Source: Cellvibrio sp. PSBB006 (GTDB lineage: Bacteria; Pseudomonadota; Gammaproteobacteria; Pseudomonadales; Cellvibrionaceae). Taken from it: a DNA stretch of 64,000 nucleotides. The stretch is from positions 3,904,001 through 3,968,000 of the forward strand of contig NZ_CP021382.1 of NCBI RefSeq assembly GCF_002162135.1. The letters run 5' to 3'. The translations under genes and the position numbers were made by a program. Below, one piece after another: positions 10,269 through 23,769 of the stretch. Below the pieces are notes generated by a model. It made no database searches. It worked only from the letters and a program-made list of their open reading frames with translations, and was not told the DNA's origin. Each line of letters starts with the position of its first letter. The first letter of the stretch is position 1.

Positions 10269-10802
10269 ATGAAGAAAATTTCTTACGCTCTCATTTCCGG
10301 TTTGTGCGTTTTTTTGCTGACAGCCTGTGACTCATCGTCTCAGCACCAGGACTTGCATGATTTTATGGCGGAAACCAAGCGCCGTCCGCAAGGGCAAATT
10401 GAACCGTTGCCAGCGTTTCGTCCATACCGCCCGTTTGCTTATAGTGCGATGACCTTGCGCAGTCCTTTTGATCCGCCTGTGCGAGAAGAAGATAAAGCAT
10501 CGATAAAAGGCGGCCGGACGGTTGAGCCGGATATGAACCGCGAACGCGAATATCTTGAAAGCTTCAACATTGCCGGCCTGACAATGGTGGGAACCTTGAC
10601 CAAGTCTGGACGCCTCTGGGCATTAATTGACGATGGGCAAGGTGGCGTGCACTCGGTCACCATCGGTAATTACATGGGCAAAAACCATGGCAAGATCGTT
10701 ACAGCGGATCGCGCGCAAATAGAAGTGCTCGAAATTGTCTCTGATGGCGCGAACGGTTGGGTTGAGCGTCCCAGAATTATCAAATTAGAAGAAAAGGAAT
10801 AA
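10269..10802 (+). CDS. pilP: Type IV pilus lipoprotein PilP
   Basis: Lipoprotein that connects the PilN/PilO complex to the PilQ secretin. It has 177 residues with a lipobox LLTAC (Cys20), an unstructured region containing the RSPFDPP motif (about 65-70) common in PilP, and a C-terminal beta domain with VGTLTKSGRLWALI and YMGKNHGKI. Starts two bases after pilO and ends six bases before pilQ. Confidence 0.97.
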   Translation: MKKISYALISGLCVFLLTACDSSSQHQDLHDFMAETKRRPQGQIEPLPAFRPYRPFAYSAMTLRSPFDPPVREEDKASIKGGRTVEPDMNREREYLESFNIAGLTMVGTLTKSGRLWALIDDGQGGVHSVTIGNYMGKNHGKIVTADRAQIEVLEIVSDGANGWVERPRIIKLEEKE

Positions 10803-10808
10803 ACCATC

Positions 10809-12884
10809 ATGGGTGCTTTGTTCTCATTGGGGTTAAAAATGCGAAATATAGCCTTATTACTTGTTTGTCTGTTGGCCCCTGTCACCTGGGCAAATACACT
10901 TGATGATATTCGTTTTGCTGAACTTCCCGGTGAGCGGTTTGAAGTCAGGATGACGTTTTCAGGGCCGCCACCGGAACCTGCCGGTTACACTATTGAAAGG
11001 CCTGCGCGCATTGTCCTGGACTTTCCTCAGGTAGTCAGTGCGCTGGAAGAGCGTCGTTATCCTTTATCGTTTGACAATGGTCAGAGTGCCATGGTGTTAA
11101 CGACGGAGGGTAGAACCCGGTTGATTTTAAATCTGGATGATTTGACGTCTTACACCAGTCGTGCCGAAGGTAATACCTACATTGTTGAAGTGGGTGCTAG
11201 TGACGGTGGTTATGCAAATAACACGGTGACTCCCAGCGTTACGGTTCCATCGGCACCAACAGCTCAAACCGCTGCAGCTCAAGGGCCTGCAATCACCAAT
11301 ATTGACTTCCGTCGTGGCACTACAGGTGAGGGTCGTATCATTATTGCGCTGTCAGATCCTGGTATAAGTGCCGAGATGTCGAGCACTGGCGCAGGGGTTC
11401 GGTTAACCTTTAACGATGTCTGGCTGCCGCCGGAATTGCGCCGCCGACTGGACGTAGTGGATTTCGCGACGCCGGTTTCATTGGTATCGGCGACACTTGA
11501 TGGTGGCGACACCGTACTGAATATAGCTGCGTCGGGTGACTACGATTATCTGGCCTACCAAGCGGACAAAGAATATGTCGTTAGCATTAAGCCGCTGACG
11601 GCTCAGGAAATTAAAGAGAAAAAAGAAGAATTTGAATTTACCGGTGAAAAGCTGTCACTGAACTTCCAGGATATTGAAGTGCGTGCGGTGCTGCAAATCA
11701 TTGCCGACTTTACTGAATTGAATCTTGTAGCCAGTGACACTGTGCAAGGCCGTATTACTTTGCGTCTTGATAACGTGCCTTGGGATCAAGCGCTCAGCCT
11801 GGTATTAAAAACCAAAGGGCTGGATAAGCGTCAGGTGGGTAATGTTCTAATGGTTGCGCCTGCTGCGGAAATTGCCGAACGTGAACGTCAGGAACTGACT
11901 ACCAAGAAACAATTGGAAGAATTAGCACCATTGCGCACGGAATATATTCGTGTTCGTTATGCTAATGCTAAAGAGATGTTTGAGTTGTTCCGTGGTGAGT
12001 CTGGTGAGCGGTCTGGTGGAAGTGGGGCCGGTAGAGGCGGTAGCCAATCTACCGGCAGTGTTCTCTCTGAGCGTGGACAAGCGATTGTTGATGAGCGAAC
12101 TAACTCTATCATTATTACTGATACCGCCGACCGTATCGAAGCCTTCAGGCGATTGATCGATCAAATTGATATCCCGATTCGCCAAGTGATGATTGAAGCG
12201 CGGATTGTGATTGCTAACACCGATTTCCGTAGAGAGTTGGGTATCCGTTGGGGGGCGGGTGGTACTGATCAGTCTTCTGATACGGTTACCGACGTTGAAG
12301 GTTCGGTGGATTTAGGTGTGACGACCAGTCCTGCTGGTACTCTTGCGCTTGGTGTTCTGACTGATAATGAGTTTCTAGACATGGAATTGTCAGCACTTGA
12401 GAATACCGGTTTTGCTGAAATAGTCTCTCAGCCGAAAGTTATCACTGGCGATAAACAGCGTGCCACTATTTCTTCAGGCACTGAAATCCCTTATCAAGAA
12501 GCTTCTGCCAGTGGCGCTACCACTACGTCATTCAAGGAAGCAGTTCTGAAGCTGGATGTGACTCCCCAAATTACGCCGGATAATCGCATTATTATGGACT
12601 TGGTGATAAATCAGGACACGGTTGGGCAAATTATCGTGGCCAGCGGGATTCCCACTCTTGATGTGACAGAGTTGACCACGAAAGTCTTGGTGGCCAATGG
12701 GCAAACCGTAGTATTGGGTGGTGTATTCACCGTGGAATCTATCAAGGGTGAGAACAAGGTACCTCTCCTCGGTGATATCCCGTACCTGGGTCGTTTGTTC
12801 AGACGCGACGTTAATGAAAATAATAAAACAGAATTGCTGTTGTTCATCACCCCCAAAATCATGGCTGAAAGCCTGACAAACTGA
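10809..12884 (+). CDS. pilQ: Type IV pilus secretin PilQ
   Basis: Outer-membrane multimeric pore through which the pilus is extruded. It has 691 residues; an alternative ATG at 10839 ([12 protein letters not shown]) would give a tighter signal peptide ending TWA. After the signal come two AMIN-type peptidoglycan-binding regions (about 30-130 and 155-265), an STN/N0 domain (about 285-355, [18 protein letters not shown]), an N1 domain with a Gly/Ser-rich loop near 400, and the secretin core (about 460-690) with [10 protein letters not shown] and [14 protein letters not shown]. Its TGA overlaps the aroK ATG by one base, so the pilus and shikimate genes are coupled, as in Pseudomonas. Confidence 0.97.
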   Translation: MGALFSLGLKMRNIALLLVCLLAPVTWANTLDDIRFAELPGERFEVRMTFSGPPPEPAGYTIERPARIVLDFPQVVSALEERRYPLSFDNGQSAMVLTTEGRTRLILNLDDLTSYTSRAEGNTYIVEVGASDGGYANNTVTPSVTVPSAPTAQTAAAQGPAITNIDFRRGTTGEGRIIIALSDPGISAEMSSTGAGVRLTFNDVWLPPELRRRLDVVDFATPVSLVSATLDGGDTVLNIAASGDYDYLAYQADKEYVVSIKPLTAQEIKEKKEEFEFTGEKLSLNFQDIEVRAVLQIIADFTELNLVASDTVQGRITLRLDNVPWDQALSLVLKTKGLDKRQVGNVLMVAPAAEIAERERQELTTKKQLEELAPLRTEYIRVRYANAKEMFELFRGESGERSGGSGAGRGGSQSTGSVLSERGQAIVDERTNSIIITDTADRIEAFRRLIDQIDIPIRQVMIEARIVIANTDFRRELGIRWGAGGTDQSSDTVTDVEGSVDLGVTTSPAGTLALGVLTDNEFLDMELSALENTGFAEIVSQPKVITGDKQRATISSGTEIPYQEASASGATTTSFKEAVLKLDVTPQITPDNRIIMDLVINQDTVGQIIVASGIPTLDVTELTTKVLVANGQTVVLGGVFTVESIKGENKVPLLGDIPYLGRLFRRDVNENNKTELLLFITPKIMAESLTN

Positions 12885-13402
12885 TGCTCCGCTCGAATAT
12901 TTTCCTTGTCGGCCCCATGGGGGCCGGCAAATCTACCATAGGACGTCTTCTTGCCTCGGAACTAAACCTATCTTTCCGCGATAGTGATCGTGTGATTGAA
13001 GAACGTACCGGCGCTGATATTCCATGGATTTTTGATATGGAAGGTGAGGAGGGGTTTCGTGAACGGGAAGCAGCAGTATTAACAGAGCTCTCTACTGAGG
13101 CAAATGTTGTGATTGCGACAGGTGGTGGAATCATCCTGCGCGAACAAAATCGCACGATCATGAAGTCATCCGGGTTCGTTTGCTATCTCACTGCCTCCAT
13201 TGACCAACTGGTAGAAAGAACATCCCGCGATAAAAAGCGCCCGCTATTGCAGGTGGAAAACCCTCGTCAAAAAATTATTGATTTGTTATCTCTTCGTGAT
13301 CCCCTCTATCGTGATGCTGCTGATTTTGTTATCAACACAGATCGTCGATCACCCAAAGCGGTCGCTCAGGAAATCGCAGGTTTGGTGACTGCTGCTCAGT
13401 GA
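12884..13402 (+). CDS. aroK: Shikimate kinase
   Basis: Phosphorylates shikimate at the 3-position in the aromatic amino acid pathway. The 172 residues start [10 protein letters not shown]. Walker A GPMGAGKS lies at about 10-17, the shikimate-binding Asp in [14 protein letters not shown] near 33-46, and the GGG motif in ATGGGIIL. The ATG overlaps the pilQ stop (TGATG). aroB follows after 70 bases. Confidence 0.96.
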   Translation: MLRSNIFLVGPMGAGKSTIGRLLASELNLSFRDSDRVIEERTGADIPWIFDMEGEEGFREREAAVLTELSTEANVVIATGGGIILREQNRTIMKSSGFVCYLTASIDQLVERTSRDKKRPLLQVENPRQKIIDLLSLRDPLYRDAADFVINTDRRSPKAVAQEIAGLVTAAQ

Positions 13403-13472
13403 GCCTCCCGGCGGCTTATGGTAAAGTGCGCCCTGCACATTCCTTACTTTCACTATCAGGCAAAGTCTCGTT

Positions 13473-14549
13473 ATGCGTCAGTTAAATGTCGATCTGGGTG
13501 ATCGAAGTTACCCTATCTATATCGGTGAAAAGCTTTTAGCTAACAAGCAATTTCTCGCCCCCCATATCCAAGGACGCCAAATATGCATTGTGACCAACGA
13601 AACCATTGCGCCTCTGTATTTATCATCACTACAAGACATGTTGACCGGTTATCAGCTAGACACCGTTGTGCTTCCTGACGGTGAAGCGCATAAAAATCTG
13701 GAAACACTGAACCTGATTTTCGATGGATTATTGCGGGCTCGCCATAATCGTACAACGACATTGATTGCTTTGGGTGGTGGTGTTGTGGGCGACATGACTG
13801 GTTTCGCTGCCGCTTGTTATCAGCGAGGTGTGGATTTTATCCAGGTACCAACCACCCTGTTATCAATGGTGGATTCTTCGGTGGGTGGTAAAACGGGCGT
13901 TAATCACACGCTGGGCAAAAATATGATCGGGGCTTTTTATCAGCCCCGTTGTGTCATTGCGGACACTGGATTATTGGAAACGCTGCCGTCCCGCGAATTG
14001 TCCGCAGGTATTGCGGAAGTAGTTAAATATGGATTGATAGCCGATTACGCTTTCTTCGAATGGCTCGAAGCCAATATGCCAGCGTTGATGGCGCGCGATA
14101 AGCGTGCCCTTGCGTATGCTGTCGAGCGTTCCTGTCAAATTAAAGCCGATGTGGTGGCTCAGGATGAACGCGAAGGTGGGATTCGGGCCATTCTCAATTT
14201 GGGTCACACCTTCGGGCACGCTATCGAGACAGCTCAGGGCTACGGCAACTGGTTGCACGGCGAAGCGGTGGCCGCCGGTATGGTGATGGCTGCTGATTTG
14301 TCCTGGCGTCGCGGAGCTATCAGTCAGGCTGATTTGGAACGCACAATAGCGTTATTGAAGCAGGCCAAACTGCCTGTTAAAGCACCGGCTGATATGACGA
14401 GCGAAACATTTTTGACCCTGATGGGTGTCGATAAAAAAATACTTGATGGTCGCCTGCGCCTGGTGCTGCTGGAGTCCATGGGCAAAGCCGTAATTACCAG
14501 CGATGTCGAGGCTGAGCTGCTGGCTCAGACATTTGTCGCTTGTCGCTAA
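13473..14549 (+). CDS. aroB: 3-dehydroquinate synthase
   Basis: Converts DAHP to 3-dehydroquinate, the second shikimate pathway step, using NAD and a divalent metal. The 358-residue length is normal. [14 protein letters not shown] and [21 protein letters not shown] carry the NAD and substrate contacts. The metal ligands are Glu in AEVVKYG and the His residues in [10 protein letters not shown] and HGEAVAAGM. Located between aroK and the DamX-like gene, the order known from E. coli and Pseudomonas. Confidence 0.97.
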   Translation: MRQLNVDLGDRSYPIYIGEKLLANKQFLAPHIQGRQICIVTNETIAPLYLSSLQDMLTGYQLDTVVLPDGEAHKNLETLNLIFDGLLRARHNRTTTLIALGGGVVGDMTGFAAACYQRGVDFIQVPTTLLSMVDSSVGGKTGVNHTLGKNMIGAFYQPRCVIADTGLLETLPSRELSAGIAEVVKYGLIADYAFFEWLEANMPALMARDKRALAYAVERSCQIKADVVAQDEREGGIRAILNLGHTFGHAIETAQGYGNWLHGEAVAAGMVMAADLSWRRGAISQADLERTIALLKQAKLPVKAPADMTSETFLTLMGVDKKILDGRLRLVLLESMGKAVITSDVEAELLAQTFVACR

Positions 14550-14599
14550 GCGGCCGGACGAATTTTAATTATTGCCGTTGATTGTTTGTGGAGGTGCGT

Positions 14600-16189
14600 A
14601 TGGTTCCAGAATCCCCGATCAATGCTGATCCGGATGGTCGTATCGGTGGGCGTCCGGCGGCAGCTAAAGGCGGAGCAGAACATGAGCATCTCGCCGATTA
14701 CCGGCAACGCTATGGTCTTGCTCTGGACCCTTTTGCGGATGATCCGGATTTCCCGCTGTTTACCGGCGCCCAACGGCGTGAGTTGCTGGATCAGTTGCTC
14801 CACCTTTGCCAATTCGGAAAGAGTTTACTGGTTGTCTTGGGTGACCAAGGTGTGGGCAAAACCCGTTTGGCTCATGCGCTGCTCGACTCCATGGCCGAAT
14901 CGGATGAGCTTTGCCTGATCACGGCGCAGCCTGGGCAGGGCTTGGATCGGGTTTTGATCCAGATTGCTCACGCATTCTCTTTGCGCCGGGAAGGCGTTGA
15001 GACCGCTGGACAACTACTGGCTGCTTTACGAAGTTTTAGCCAACCCATTATGGGTGGCGGTGATATTGCTTTAGTCGTGATTGACGATGCGCACCATCTT
15101 GACGACCAAGCGCTTGCTGCGCTGCTCAGTCTTCTACAGGGGCGCGATGAAGACAATCGTCGCCTGCATATCGCATTTTTTGCTGAACCAACATTAATCC
15201 GGCGTCTCGATGAGCTGGATATGCAAGATGTCATGATCAATGACTTCCCGCTTGCGCCTTTCACCCTGTATGAAACAGTTGATTACCTGAATTTCCGTAT
15301 GGAAATGGCAGATTATCTGGGTCCGGAAATATTCAATGAGTCTTTGGTGGAGCCTTGGTGGCGAGAAGCTCAGGGGCAGTTACCCATAATTCATGAGTAT
15401 GCGCGGAGCTGTCTGCTTGAGTCGGTTATTCCTCAGGAAAACGCCAACAAAAAATCATTTCCGATGCTCCATATTGTCGCGGCTGCTGTGCTGGGGGCGA
15501 TATTTCTGATGACGTTTTTCTACAGCAGCGATGATGAAGAGCCAGCAGGAGATCAAATATTCTCCCAGCCTTTGCCGATAAATCCTGTGAAACCTGCTGC
15601 GAGTTCATTCTCAGCTGCATCAGAGGCCTCTTCAGTCAGTGTTGAGGCTGTAGCGAGTGTACCTGTTCAACCGGTTGAAAACCTCTCCCTGCCAGAAAGT
15701 TTACCGGTGCAAACCGGGGAGAAACTCGATCCACTGAGGCCCGAACAGCTTCCGCCTGCTGAGCAGTCAGCTGCATCGGCACGTGCGGAGGTCTCTACAA
15801 GTACTGAACCGGCGGCATCCCAGCGAGCCGCCACATCCAGTGCAGCAAAATCCGAAAGCATTGCTCAATCCAAGGCTGTTAATTTTTCAGAAGACGAGCA
15901 AATCCTTCTCTCCTGGCGCGCCTCGGAGTTTACCTTGCAGTTATTGGGTGTAAGTACTGAAAAAGCTGCGCGTGATTACATAGCGGCTCAGCCCAATCGG
16001 GCCGATTTGTTGATGTTCAAAACCCTGCGACAAAATAAAGACTGGTTTGTCGTCGTGGCGGGACGTTACTCATCAGCTGCTACTGCTCGCCAAGCTGTTG
16101 CAGGCTTGCCCGCAACGCAACGCAAAGCTGGGCCTTGGCCGAGGGAGTTGAGAGTAATACAGCAGGAGATTGCCTCTCGTCGTCTATAA
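14600..16189 (+). CDS. DamX-like AAA ATPase with C-terminal SPOR domain
   Basis: Probable inner-membrane division-associated protein. From the ATG at 14600, preceded by GGAGGT, it has 529 residues; a TTG 18 bases earlier is in frame. The first half is an ExeA-like AAA module (YGLALDPFADDPDFPLF, Walker A GDQGVGKT, Walker B ALVVIDDAH). One membrane helix follows (about 290-308), then a Ser/Ala/Pro-rich periplasmic linker and a SPOR domain (about 435-525, FTLQLLGVST and WFVVVAGRYSSAATA). The gene sits after aroB, like damX in E. coli and its Pseudomonas counterpart. A terminator follows about 160 bases downstream, so aroK-aroB-damX probably ends here. Confidence 0.88.
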   Translation: MVPESPINADPDGRIGGRPAAAKGGAEHEHLADYRQRYGLALDPFADDPDFPLFTGAQRRELLDQLLHLCQFGKSLLVVLGDQGVGKTRLAHALLDSMAESDELCLITAQPGQGLDRVLIQIAHAFSLRREGVETAGQLLAALRSFSQPIMGGGDIALVVIDDAHHLDDQALAALLSLLQGRDEDNRRLHIAFFAEPTLIRRLDELDMQDVMINDFPLAPFTLYETVDYLNFRMEMADYLGPEIFNESLVEPWWREAQGQLPIIHEYARSCLLESVIPQENANKKSFPMLHIVAAAVLGAIFLMTFFYSSDDEEPAGDQIFSQPLPINPVKPAASSFSAASEASSVSVEAVASVPVQPVENLSLPESLPVQTGEKLDPLRPEQLPPAEQSAASARAEVSTSTEPAASQRAATSSAAKSESIAQSKAVNFSEDEQILLSWRASEFTLQLLGVSTEKAARDYIAAQPNRADLLMFKTLRQNKDWFVVVAGRYSSAATARQAVAGLPATQRKAGPWPRELRVIQQEIASRRL

Positions 16190-16347
16190 GCATGTATTTC
16201 AAAGGATTTGTGATACTGATATTTACTCTAAAGCCATAGGATATGCTGCCTGCGAGACATTGGAGGCAAGATCGGGCAAGTTCAAGACCTCTTCATATAT
16301 TGCCATTACAGCCTCCAGCGGGTAATATCCTGCGCCCATTTGTCTAT

Positions 16348-16372
16348 AGCCCCTACCCTAAGGGGCTTTTTT
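16348..16372 (+). terminator. Rho-independent terminator after the aroB/DamX-like unit
   Basis: Stem AGCCCCT (16348-16354) with AGGGGCT (16361-16367), six-base loop, then a T-run. It lies in the 282-base gap before gltB. Confidence 0.8.
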
Positions 16373-16471
16373 GTCTGGAGTGCGATTTTTTGCCCGGCAG
16401 CTATCGTGGTGCTGCCAATGTTGTGGGTGTCGCGCTCAGTAATAATGATTGCATTGATTGAGAAACAGCCT

Positions 16472-19400
16472 ATGACCACTGGCCTTTACCGGTTGGACGA
16501 ATTCAAAGACAACTGCGGCTTTGGCTTGATTGCTCACTTGAAGGGCAAGACAAGTCACCGTTTGTTGAGAACGGCTATCGAAGCATTGACCTGTATGACC
16601 CATCGCGGCGGTATTGCGGCGGATGGCAAGACGGGCGATGGCTGCGGTCTGTTGCTCCAGAAACCGGATTCTTTCCTGCGCACTGTGGCCAAAGAAGCCT
16701 GCGGTGCTGACCTGACGCCTGTTTATGGCGTGGGCGCTGTTATGTTGAGTCGCGATGCCGCTCAAGCTGACGCCGCGCGTGCGATTCTGTCAGAAGAGCT
16801 GGTTGCCCAGGGTTTAGTGGTTGCCGGTTGGCGTGAAGTGCCGGTCGACAGCAGCTGCCTTGGACCAATCGCGCTCAAATCTCTGCCAGTCTTCAATCAC
16901 GTCTTTGTGAACAATACAGACCTGCCTCTGGAGCAGGTGAATGCGCGCTTGTTTATGGCGCGCCGCAAGGCGGAGCTGCGCCTTGCTGAAGATAAGTCTT
17001 TTTATATTGCCAGCCTGAGCACCGGTATCCTTTCCTATAAAGGTTTGATGATGCCGGTGGACTTGCCGCAATTCTTTGCGGATCTGGCTGATCCTCGCCT
17101 GGAAACAGCCATTTGTGTCTTCCACCAGCGCTTCTCCACCAACACCATGCCGCAGTGGCCCTTGGCGCAGCCCTTCCGCATGTTGGCGCACAATGGTGAG
17201 ATCAACACGGTGGTGGGTAACCGTAACTGGTCGGTAGCACGCACTCCCAAATTCTGTACGCCGCTGTTGCCTGAGTTGCAAAGCGTGACGCCGCTTGTAA
17301 ATCGCACCGGTTCCGACTCCTCCAGCCTTGATAATATGCTGGAGATATTGACGCTGGGCGGTATGGAGCTGCATCGTGCTATCCGCATGCTGGTGCCGCC
17401 GGCCTGGCAGAATGTGGATCATATGGACCCGGATCTGCGCGCTTTCTATGAGTACAATTCCATGCATATTGAGCCGTGGGATGGTCCTGCCGGTCTGGTT
17501 ATTACCGATGGTCGCTATGCTGTGTGCACACTTGACCGGAATGGGCTGCGTCCTTCGCGGTGGGTAATCACCAAGGACGACATAATTACGGTGGCCTCTG
17601 AGGTTGGCGTCTATGCCTATAAGCCAGAGGATGTCGTAGCCAAAGGTCGTCTCGGCCCAGGCCAAATTATGTCTATCGATACGGCGACCGGTACCTTGCA
17701 CCACACCAGGGACATCGATCAACAGCTCAAGTCCAGTCAGCCCTACAAACAATGGCTGAAAGATCGCGCCTTGCGCGTTGAATCCACCCTGGTGGCGGAC
17801 GATAAGGAAAACGGTATCGACCGTATTCAGCTCAAGTCCTACATGAAGATGTTCCAGGTTTCCTTTGAGGAGCGTGATCAGTTGTTGCGTCCTCTGGCCG
17901 AAGGCGGTCAGGAAGCTGTGGGATCTATGGGTGACGACACGCCCATGGCTGTGTTGTCTCGCCAGCAGCGTTCCATCTACGATTATTTCCGCCAGCAATT
18001 CGCCCAGGTGACCAATCCACCTATCGACCCTTTGCGTGAAGCGATTGTTATGTCGCTGGAGACGTGTCTGGGGCGTGAGCTATCTGTGTATGAAGAAACG
18101 GCGGAGCATGCTGATCGGGTGATTTTGTCATCTCCGGTGCTCTCGCCAGCCAAATTCCGCGCATTGCTCAATATGAATCGCCCGGGTTACGAAGTAGCGG
18201 AATTCCCGTTGCATTACGACCCGGCTCAGATGAACCTCCAGCAGGCCATTACGCTGTTATGCAAGGGCGTGGCGGAGGCGGTCAAATCCGGCAAGGTTCT
18301 GATGGTATTGAGCGATAACAGCCTGCAAAAAGGTTTGTTGCCCATTCAGGCGTTGCTCGCTGTGGGCGCTGTGCATCAGCATTTAACCAACGTGGGGCTG
18401 CGCTGTGATGCAAATATCATCATCGAAACCGGCAGCGCGCGCGATCCTCATCAGGTTGCGGCCTTGATCGGTTATGGCGCTACGGCCGTCTACCCCTACC
18501 TCAGCTATCACGTGCTCAATGATCTCGTTGAGACTGGCGAACTGCTGACCGGTATTGACGATGCCTACAAAAATTACCGCAAAGGTATTGATAAGGGGCT
18601 GATGAAGATTTTGTCCAAGATGGGCATTTCTACCATTACGTCTTATCGCGGTGCGCAATTATTTGAAGCCGTTGGACTGTCTGAGGAAGTGGTTAATACC
18701 TGCTTCGAAAGCACGCCCTCCCGTATCAAAGGTGCGCGTTTTGAAGATCTGGAAGCCGACCAGAAAGTACTCGCCCAAAATGCCTGGGTAGAGCGCAAGC
18801 CGATTGTGCAGGGCGGCTTGTTCAAGTATGTGCATGGTTCCGAGTATCACGCGTTCAACCCGGATGTAGTGCAGACGCTGCAAAAGGCGGTGCAAAGTGG
18901 TAATTACGCATTATGGCGAAACTATGCGGACCTGGTAAATCAGCGTCCGGTTTCGATGCTGCGTGATTTGCTGGCGTTGCGCGAGGATATGTGTACGCCG
19001 GTTCCTCTGAGTGAAGTGGAGTCTGTCGAAGCTATCATCAAACGTTTTGACTCCGCAGGCATGTCACTCGGTGCGCTTTCTCCCGAGGCTCATGAAGCAT
19101 TGGCTGAGGCCATGAATCGCTTGGGCGGGCGCTCGAACAGTGGTGAGGGCGGCGAAGATCCGGCCCGTTACGGCACGGTGAAAAGCTCCAAAATCAAACA
19201 GGTGGCATCGGGTCGCTTTGGTGTAACCCCGGCTTATCTGGTGAATGCCGAGGTATTGCAGATCAAAGTCGCCCAAGGCGCCAAGCCCGGTGAGGGTGGC
19301 CAGTTGCCGGGTGGCAAGGTCAACAGTTTGATTGCGCGGTTGCGTTACTCCGTGCCTGGCGTGACCTTGATTTCGCCACCGCCGCATCACGATATCTATT

Positions 19401-20923
19401 CCATCGAAGACCTGGCGCAGTTGATCTTCGATCTCAAACAAGTCAATCCGGATGCCTTGGTCTCCGTGAAGCTGGTATCGCGCCCTGGTGTGGGCACGAT
19501 TGCTGCCGGTGTTGCCAAAGCCTATGCGGACTTGATTACCATCTCCGGTTACGACGGCGGTACAGCGGCGAGTCCGCTGTCATCCATTCGTTACGCAGGC
19601 TCGCCCTGGGAGCTGGGCTTGTCGGAGACACATCAAACTCTGCGCGCCAACGACTTGCGCGACAAGGTTCGCGTGCAAACTGATGGTGGGTTGAAGACGG
19701 GCCTCGACGTTGTTAAAGCCGCGATGCTGGGCGCTGAGAGTTTCGGTTTTGGTACCGGCCCGATGGTTGCATTAGGTTGTAAGTACCTGCGTATCTGCCA
19801 CCTTAACAACTGCGCTACCGGCGTGGCGACCCAACAGGATAAGCTGCGTAAAGACCATTACATCGGCACGGTTGACATGGCCATGAATTTCTTCAGGTTC
19901 ATGGCGGAGGAAACTCGCGAGTGGATGGCGCGCCTGGGTGTGCGTTCGCTGGCAGAACTGGTGGGACGTGTGGATCTGTTGCAGGTTCTCGAAGGGCAGA
20001 CGGAAAAGCAGAAACAGCTTGATCTCAGCCCCATCATTTATACCGACGACTATCTGGCAACCAAGCCGCAAACATGTGCTGTAGACAAAAATCATCCTTT
20101 TGATAAAGGTGAGTTGGCGGAAGCCATGGTGCGTACCGTGTTGCCAGCTATCGAAGGCAAAGCCGGTGGCGAATTTGAATTCCGTATCACCAACTGTGAT
20201 CGTTCCATTGGTGCGCGTATCAGTGGTGAGATTGCCAAACGCTACGGTAACCAAGGCATGGCCGACACGCCGATCACCTTGAAGTTGCACGGTATCGCCG
20301 GTCAAAGCTTTGGTGTCTGGAACGCTGGTGGCCTGAATATGTATCTGGAAGGTGACGCCAACGATTACGTCGGTAAAGGTATGGCCGGCGGTAAGCTGGT
20401 CATTCGTCCACCGCGTAATTCCGAGTTTAAATCCAACACCACTAGCATCATGGGTAACACCTGTCTGTATGGTGCTACGGGCGGCAAGTTGTTTGCAGCC
20501 GGTACCGCTGGTGAGCGTTGCGGGGTGCGTAACTCCGGTGCTCACGTTGTCGTAGAGGGTGCGGGTGATCACTGTTGTGAATACATGACCGGTGGTGTGG
20601 TGACTGTGCTGGGTCAAACCGGGGTCAACTTCGGCGCAGGTATGACCGGCGGTTTCGCCTATGTATTGGATGAAGCCAATGACTTTGTGGATCGCTACAA
20701 CCACGAATTGGTGGATATTCACCGCATCAACACTGAAGCACTGGAAGCTCATCGCAACCATCTGCGCAGTGTGATCGAGGAATTTACCCGCGAAACCGAG
20801 AGCGAGTGGGGCAAGCATCTGTTGGCGAATTTTGATGATTACGTCGGCAAATTCTGGTTAGTAAAACCCAAGGCAGCGAGCTTGGCCGGGCTGTTAGTCA
20901 GCTTCAAGCAACGCGGCGAATAA
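16472..20923 (+). CDS. gltB: Glutamate synthase (NADPH), large subunit
   Basis: Makes two glutamates from glutamine and 2-oxoglutarate with GltD. From ATG 16472 it has 1483 residues; the frame is open 44 codons further upstream but that stretch contains the preceding terminator. After a short propeptide comes the catalytic N-terminal Cys15 in [11 protein letters not shown], giving the class II amidotransferase domain (about 15-430). The central domain follows, then the FMN synthase domain ([24 protein letters not shown]) with the 3Fe-4S cysteines in CRYL-type context [15 protein letters not shown], and a C-terminal GXGXG beta-helix. gltD starts 29 bases downstream. Confidence 0.97.
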   Translation: MTTGLYRLDEFKDNCGFGLIAHLKGKTSHRLLRTAIEALTCMTHRGGIAADGKTGDGCGLLLQKPDSFLRTVAKEACGADLTPVYGVGAVMLSRDAAQADAARAILSEELVAQGLVVAGWREVPVDSSCLGPIALKSLPVFNHVFVNNTDLPLEQVNARLFMARRKAELRLAEDKSFYIASLSTGILSYKGLMMPVDLPQFFADLADPRLETAICVFHQRFSTNTMPQWPLAQPFRMLAHNGEINTVVGNRNWSVARTPKFCTPLLPELQSVTPLVNRTGSDSSSLDNMLEILTLGGMELHRAIRMLVPPAWQNVDHMDPDLRAFYEYNSMHIEPWDGPAGLVITDGRYAVCTLDRNGLRPSRWVITKDDIITVASEVGVYAYKPEDVVAKGRLGPGQIMSIDTATGTLHHTRDIDQQLKSSQPYKQWLKDRALRVESTLVADDKENGIDRIQLKSYMKMFQVSFEERDQLLRPLAEGGQEAVGSMGDDTPMAVLSRQQRSIYDYFRQQFAQVTNPPIDPLREAIVMSLETCLGRELSVYEETAEHADRVILSSPVLSPAKFRALLNMNRPGYEVAEFPLHYDPAQMNLQQAITLLCKGVAEAVKSGKVLMVLSDNSLQKGLLPIQALLAVGAVHQHLTNVGLRCDANIIIETGSARDPHQVAALIGYGATAVYPYLSYHVLNDLVETGELLTGIDDAYKNYRKGIDKGLMKILSKMGISTITSYRGAQLFEAVGLSEEVVNTCFESTPSRIKGARFEDLEADQKVLAQNAWVERKPIVQGGLFKYVHGSEYHAFNPDVVQTLQKAVQSGNYALWRNYADLVNQRPVSMLRDLLALREDMCTPVPLSEVESVEAIIKRFDSAGMSLGALSPEAHEALAEAMNRLGGRSNSGEGGEDPARYGTVKSSKIKQVASGRFGVTPAYLVNAEVLQIKVAQGAKPGEGGQLPGGKVNSLIARLRYSVPGVTLISPPPHHDIYSIEDLAQLIFDLKQVNPDALVSVKLVSRPGVGTIAAGVAKAYADLITISGYDGGTAASPLSSIRYAGSPWELGLSETHQTLRANDLRDKVRVQTDGGLKTGLDVVKAAMLGAESFGFGTGPMVALGCKYLRICHLNNCATGVATQQDKLRKDHYIGTVDMAMNFFRFMAEETREWMARLGVRSLAELVGRVDLLQVLEGQTEKQKQLDLSPIIYTDDYLATKPQTCAVDKNHPFDKGELAEAMVRTVLPAIEGKAGGEFEFRITNCDRSIGARISGEIAKRYGNQGMADTPITLKLHGIAGQSFGVWNAGGLNMYLEGDANDYVGKGMAGGKLVIRPPRNSEFKSNTTSIMGNTCLYGATGGKLFAAGTAGERCGVRNSGAHVVVEGAGDHCCEYMTGGVVTVLGQTGVNFGAGMTGGFAYVLDEANDFVDRYNHELVDIHRINTEALEAHRNHLRSVIEEFTRETESEWGKHLLANFDDYVGKFWLVKPKAASLAGLLVSFKQRGE

Positions 20924-20937
20924 TCACCTTGGGCTAA

Positions 20938-22371
<1,434 letters not shown>

Positions 22372-22406
22372 TCCAGGTGTGTGTGACCCGAGTTACTTGT
22401 TTGAAT

Positions 22407-22436
22407 AAAGCCATTCGTACATCATCGAATGGCTTT
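22407..22436 (+). terminator. Terminator-like hairpin after gltD
   Basis: A perfect 11-bp stem (22407-22417 with 22426-22436) with an eight-base loop. It ends in TTT but has no long T-run, so strength is uncertain. Confidence 0.55.
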
Positions 22437-22529
22437 CATAATGTTTAACAAAGCCGTTGCTCGAATCCATCCTGCAAATAAAAATAGGTGCATCGGCTAT
22501 CGACCTGCCTGAGTCTCGTCAGCTGATTA

Positions 22530-22558
22530 TTGAGATGGCATTTAATAACCAAGATAAG
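22530..22558 (+). promoter_or_regulatory. Predicted promoter of hemE
   Basis: TTGAGA, 17 bases, GATAAG, ending 25 bases before the hemE ATG. Prediction from sequence only. Confidence 0.4.
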
Positions 22559-22583
22559 TCATTAGCGAGCAGAGACTGATTTC

Positions 22584-23648
22584 ATGGCTGAGCTTAAAAA
22601 CGATCGTTTCCTACGTGCCCTTTTAAAACAACCGGTTGATGTCACGCCTGTCTGGATGATGCGCCAGGCCGGGCGTTATTTGCCTGAGTATCGTGCAACC
22701 CGCGAAAAGGCGGGTGACTTTATGGGGTTGTGTACCAACCCTGAGCTTGCCTGTGAAGTCACCTTGCAACCTCTTGAGCGCTATCCGCTGGATGCCGCTA
22801 TTCTGTTTTCCGATATTCTCACCATTCCCGATGCAATGGGTTTGGGTCTTTACTTTGAAACAGGCGAAGGCCCCAAATTCAGAAAACCGGTGCGTACCGA
22901 AGCAGATATTAATGCCTTGCAGGTGATTGATCCCGAGCGGGATTTGCCTTATGTGCTTAATGCAGTAAAAACCATACGGCGAGAGTTAAATGGTCGCGTA
23001 CCTTTGATTGGTTTTTCCGGCAGTCCCTGGACTTTGGCGACGTATATGATCGAAGGCGGATCAAGCCGCGATTTTCGGCGCGCCAAAGAAATGCTCTATA
23101 ACCAGCCTGAACTGATGCATCGCCTGCTCGATGTATTGGCGCAATCGGTGATTGGTTATCTCAACGGCCAAATTCTTGCCGGTGCTCAAGCGGTGCAAAT
23201 TTTTGATACCTGGGGTGGTGCGCTTTCGCATCAGGCGTATCAGGAATTTTCCTTGCGTTATATGCAGCAAATTGTTTCGGGCTTGATTCGCGAACATGAA
23301 GGCCGCCAGGTGCCGGTAATTTTATTTACCAAAGGCGGCGGGCAATGGCTGGAATTGATGGCTGCTACTGGAGCAAATTGTCTCGGACTCGACTGGACAA
23401 CTGATATCGGTGATGCGCGGGCGCGGGTCGGCAATCAGGTAGCGCTGCAAGGCAATATGGACCCAAGCATCCTTTACGCCTCCCCCGAACGTATTCGTAC
23501 AGAAGTTAACACCATTCTCAAGCGTTATGGTGCAGGCTCCGGGCACGTATTTAATTTAGGTCACGGTATTACGCCCGAAGTCGATCCCGCACATGCCGGC
23601 GCTTTTATTCGTGCGGTGCACGAGTTGTCTGCGTCCTATCATTCATAA
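22584..23648 (+). CDS. hemE: Uroporphyrinogen decarboxylase
   Basis: Decarboxylates uroporphyrinogen III to coproporphyrinogen III in haem synthesis. The 354 residues start [16 protein letters not shown], and [16 protein letters not shown] (about 22-37) holds the substrate-binding Arg residues. The catalytic Asp is in [22 protein letters not shown] and the C-terminal [13 protein letters not shown] are family signatures. It follows gltBD, as in Pseudomonas. Confidence 0.97.
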   Translation: MAELKNDRFLRALLKQPVDVTPVWMMRQAGRYLPEYRATREKAGDFMGLCTNPELACEVTLQPLERYPLDAAILFSDILTIPDAMGLGLYFETGEGPKFRKPVRTEADINALQVIDPERDLPYVLNAVKTIRRELNGRVPLIGFSGSPWTLATYMIEGGSSRDFRRAKEMLYNQPELMHRLLDVLAQSVIGYLNGQILAGAQAVQIFDTWGGALSHQAYQEFSLRYMQQIVSGLIREHEGRQVPVILFTKGGGQWLELMAATGANCLGLDWTTDIGDARARVGNQVALQGNMDPSILYASPERIRTEVNTILKRYGAGSGHVFNLGHGITPEVDPAHAGAFIRAVHELSASYHS

Positions 23649-23769
23649 TATTTTGTCACAAGGGCTCCCGACGGAGCGGCGCCTCTGGTGTGTTGATCAT
23701 TTCTTAACTAAACTGGGCGTCATCTGTGGATGGGTTCTGCTCAGGAACAGTTGGTGATGAGGATTCACT

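Noticed and set aside
16814-20818. Long minus-strand open frames (394 and 348 codons) opposite gltB
   Set aside because: They mirror the strongly conserved gltB coding frame, have no recognisable domains and no ribosome sites; antisense openness is common in such codon usage.
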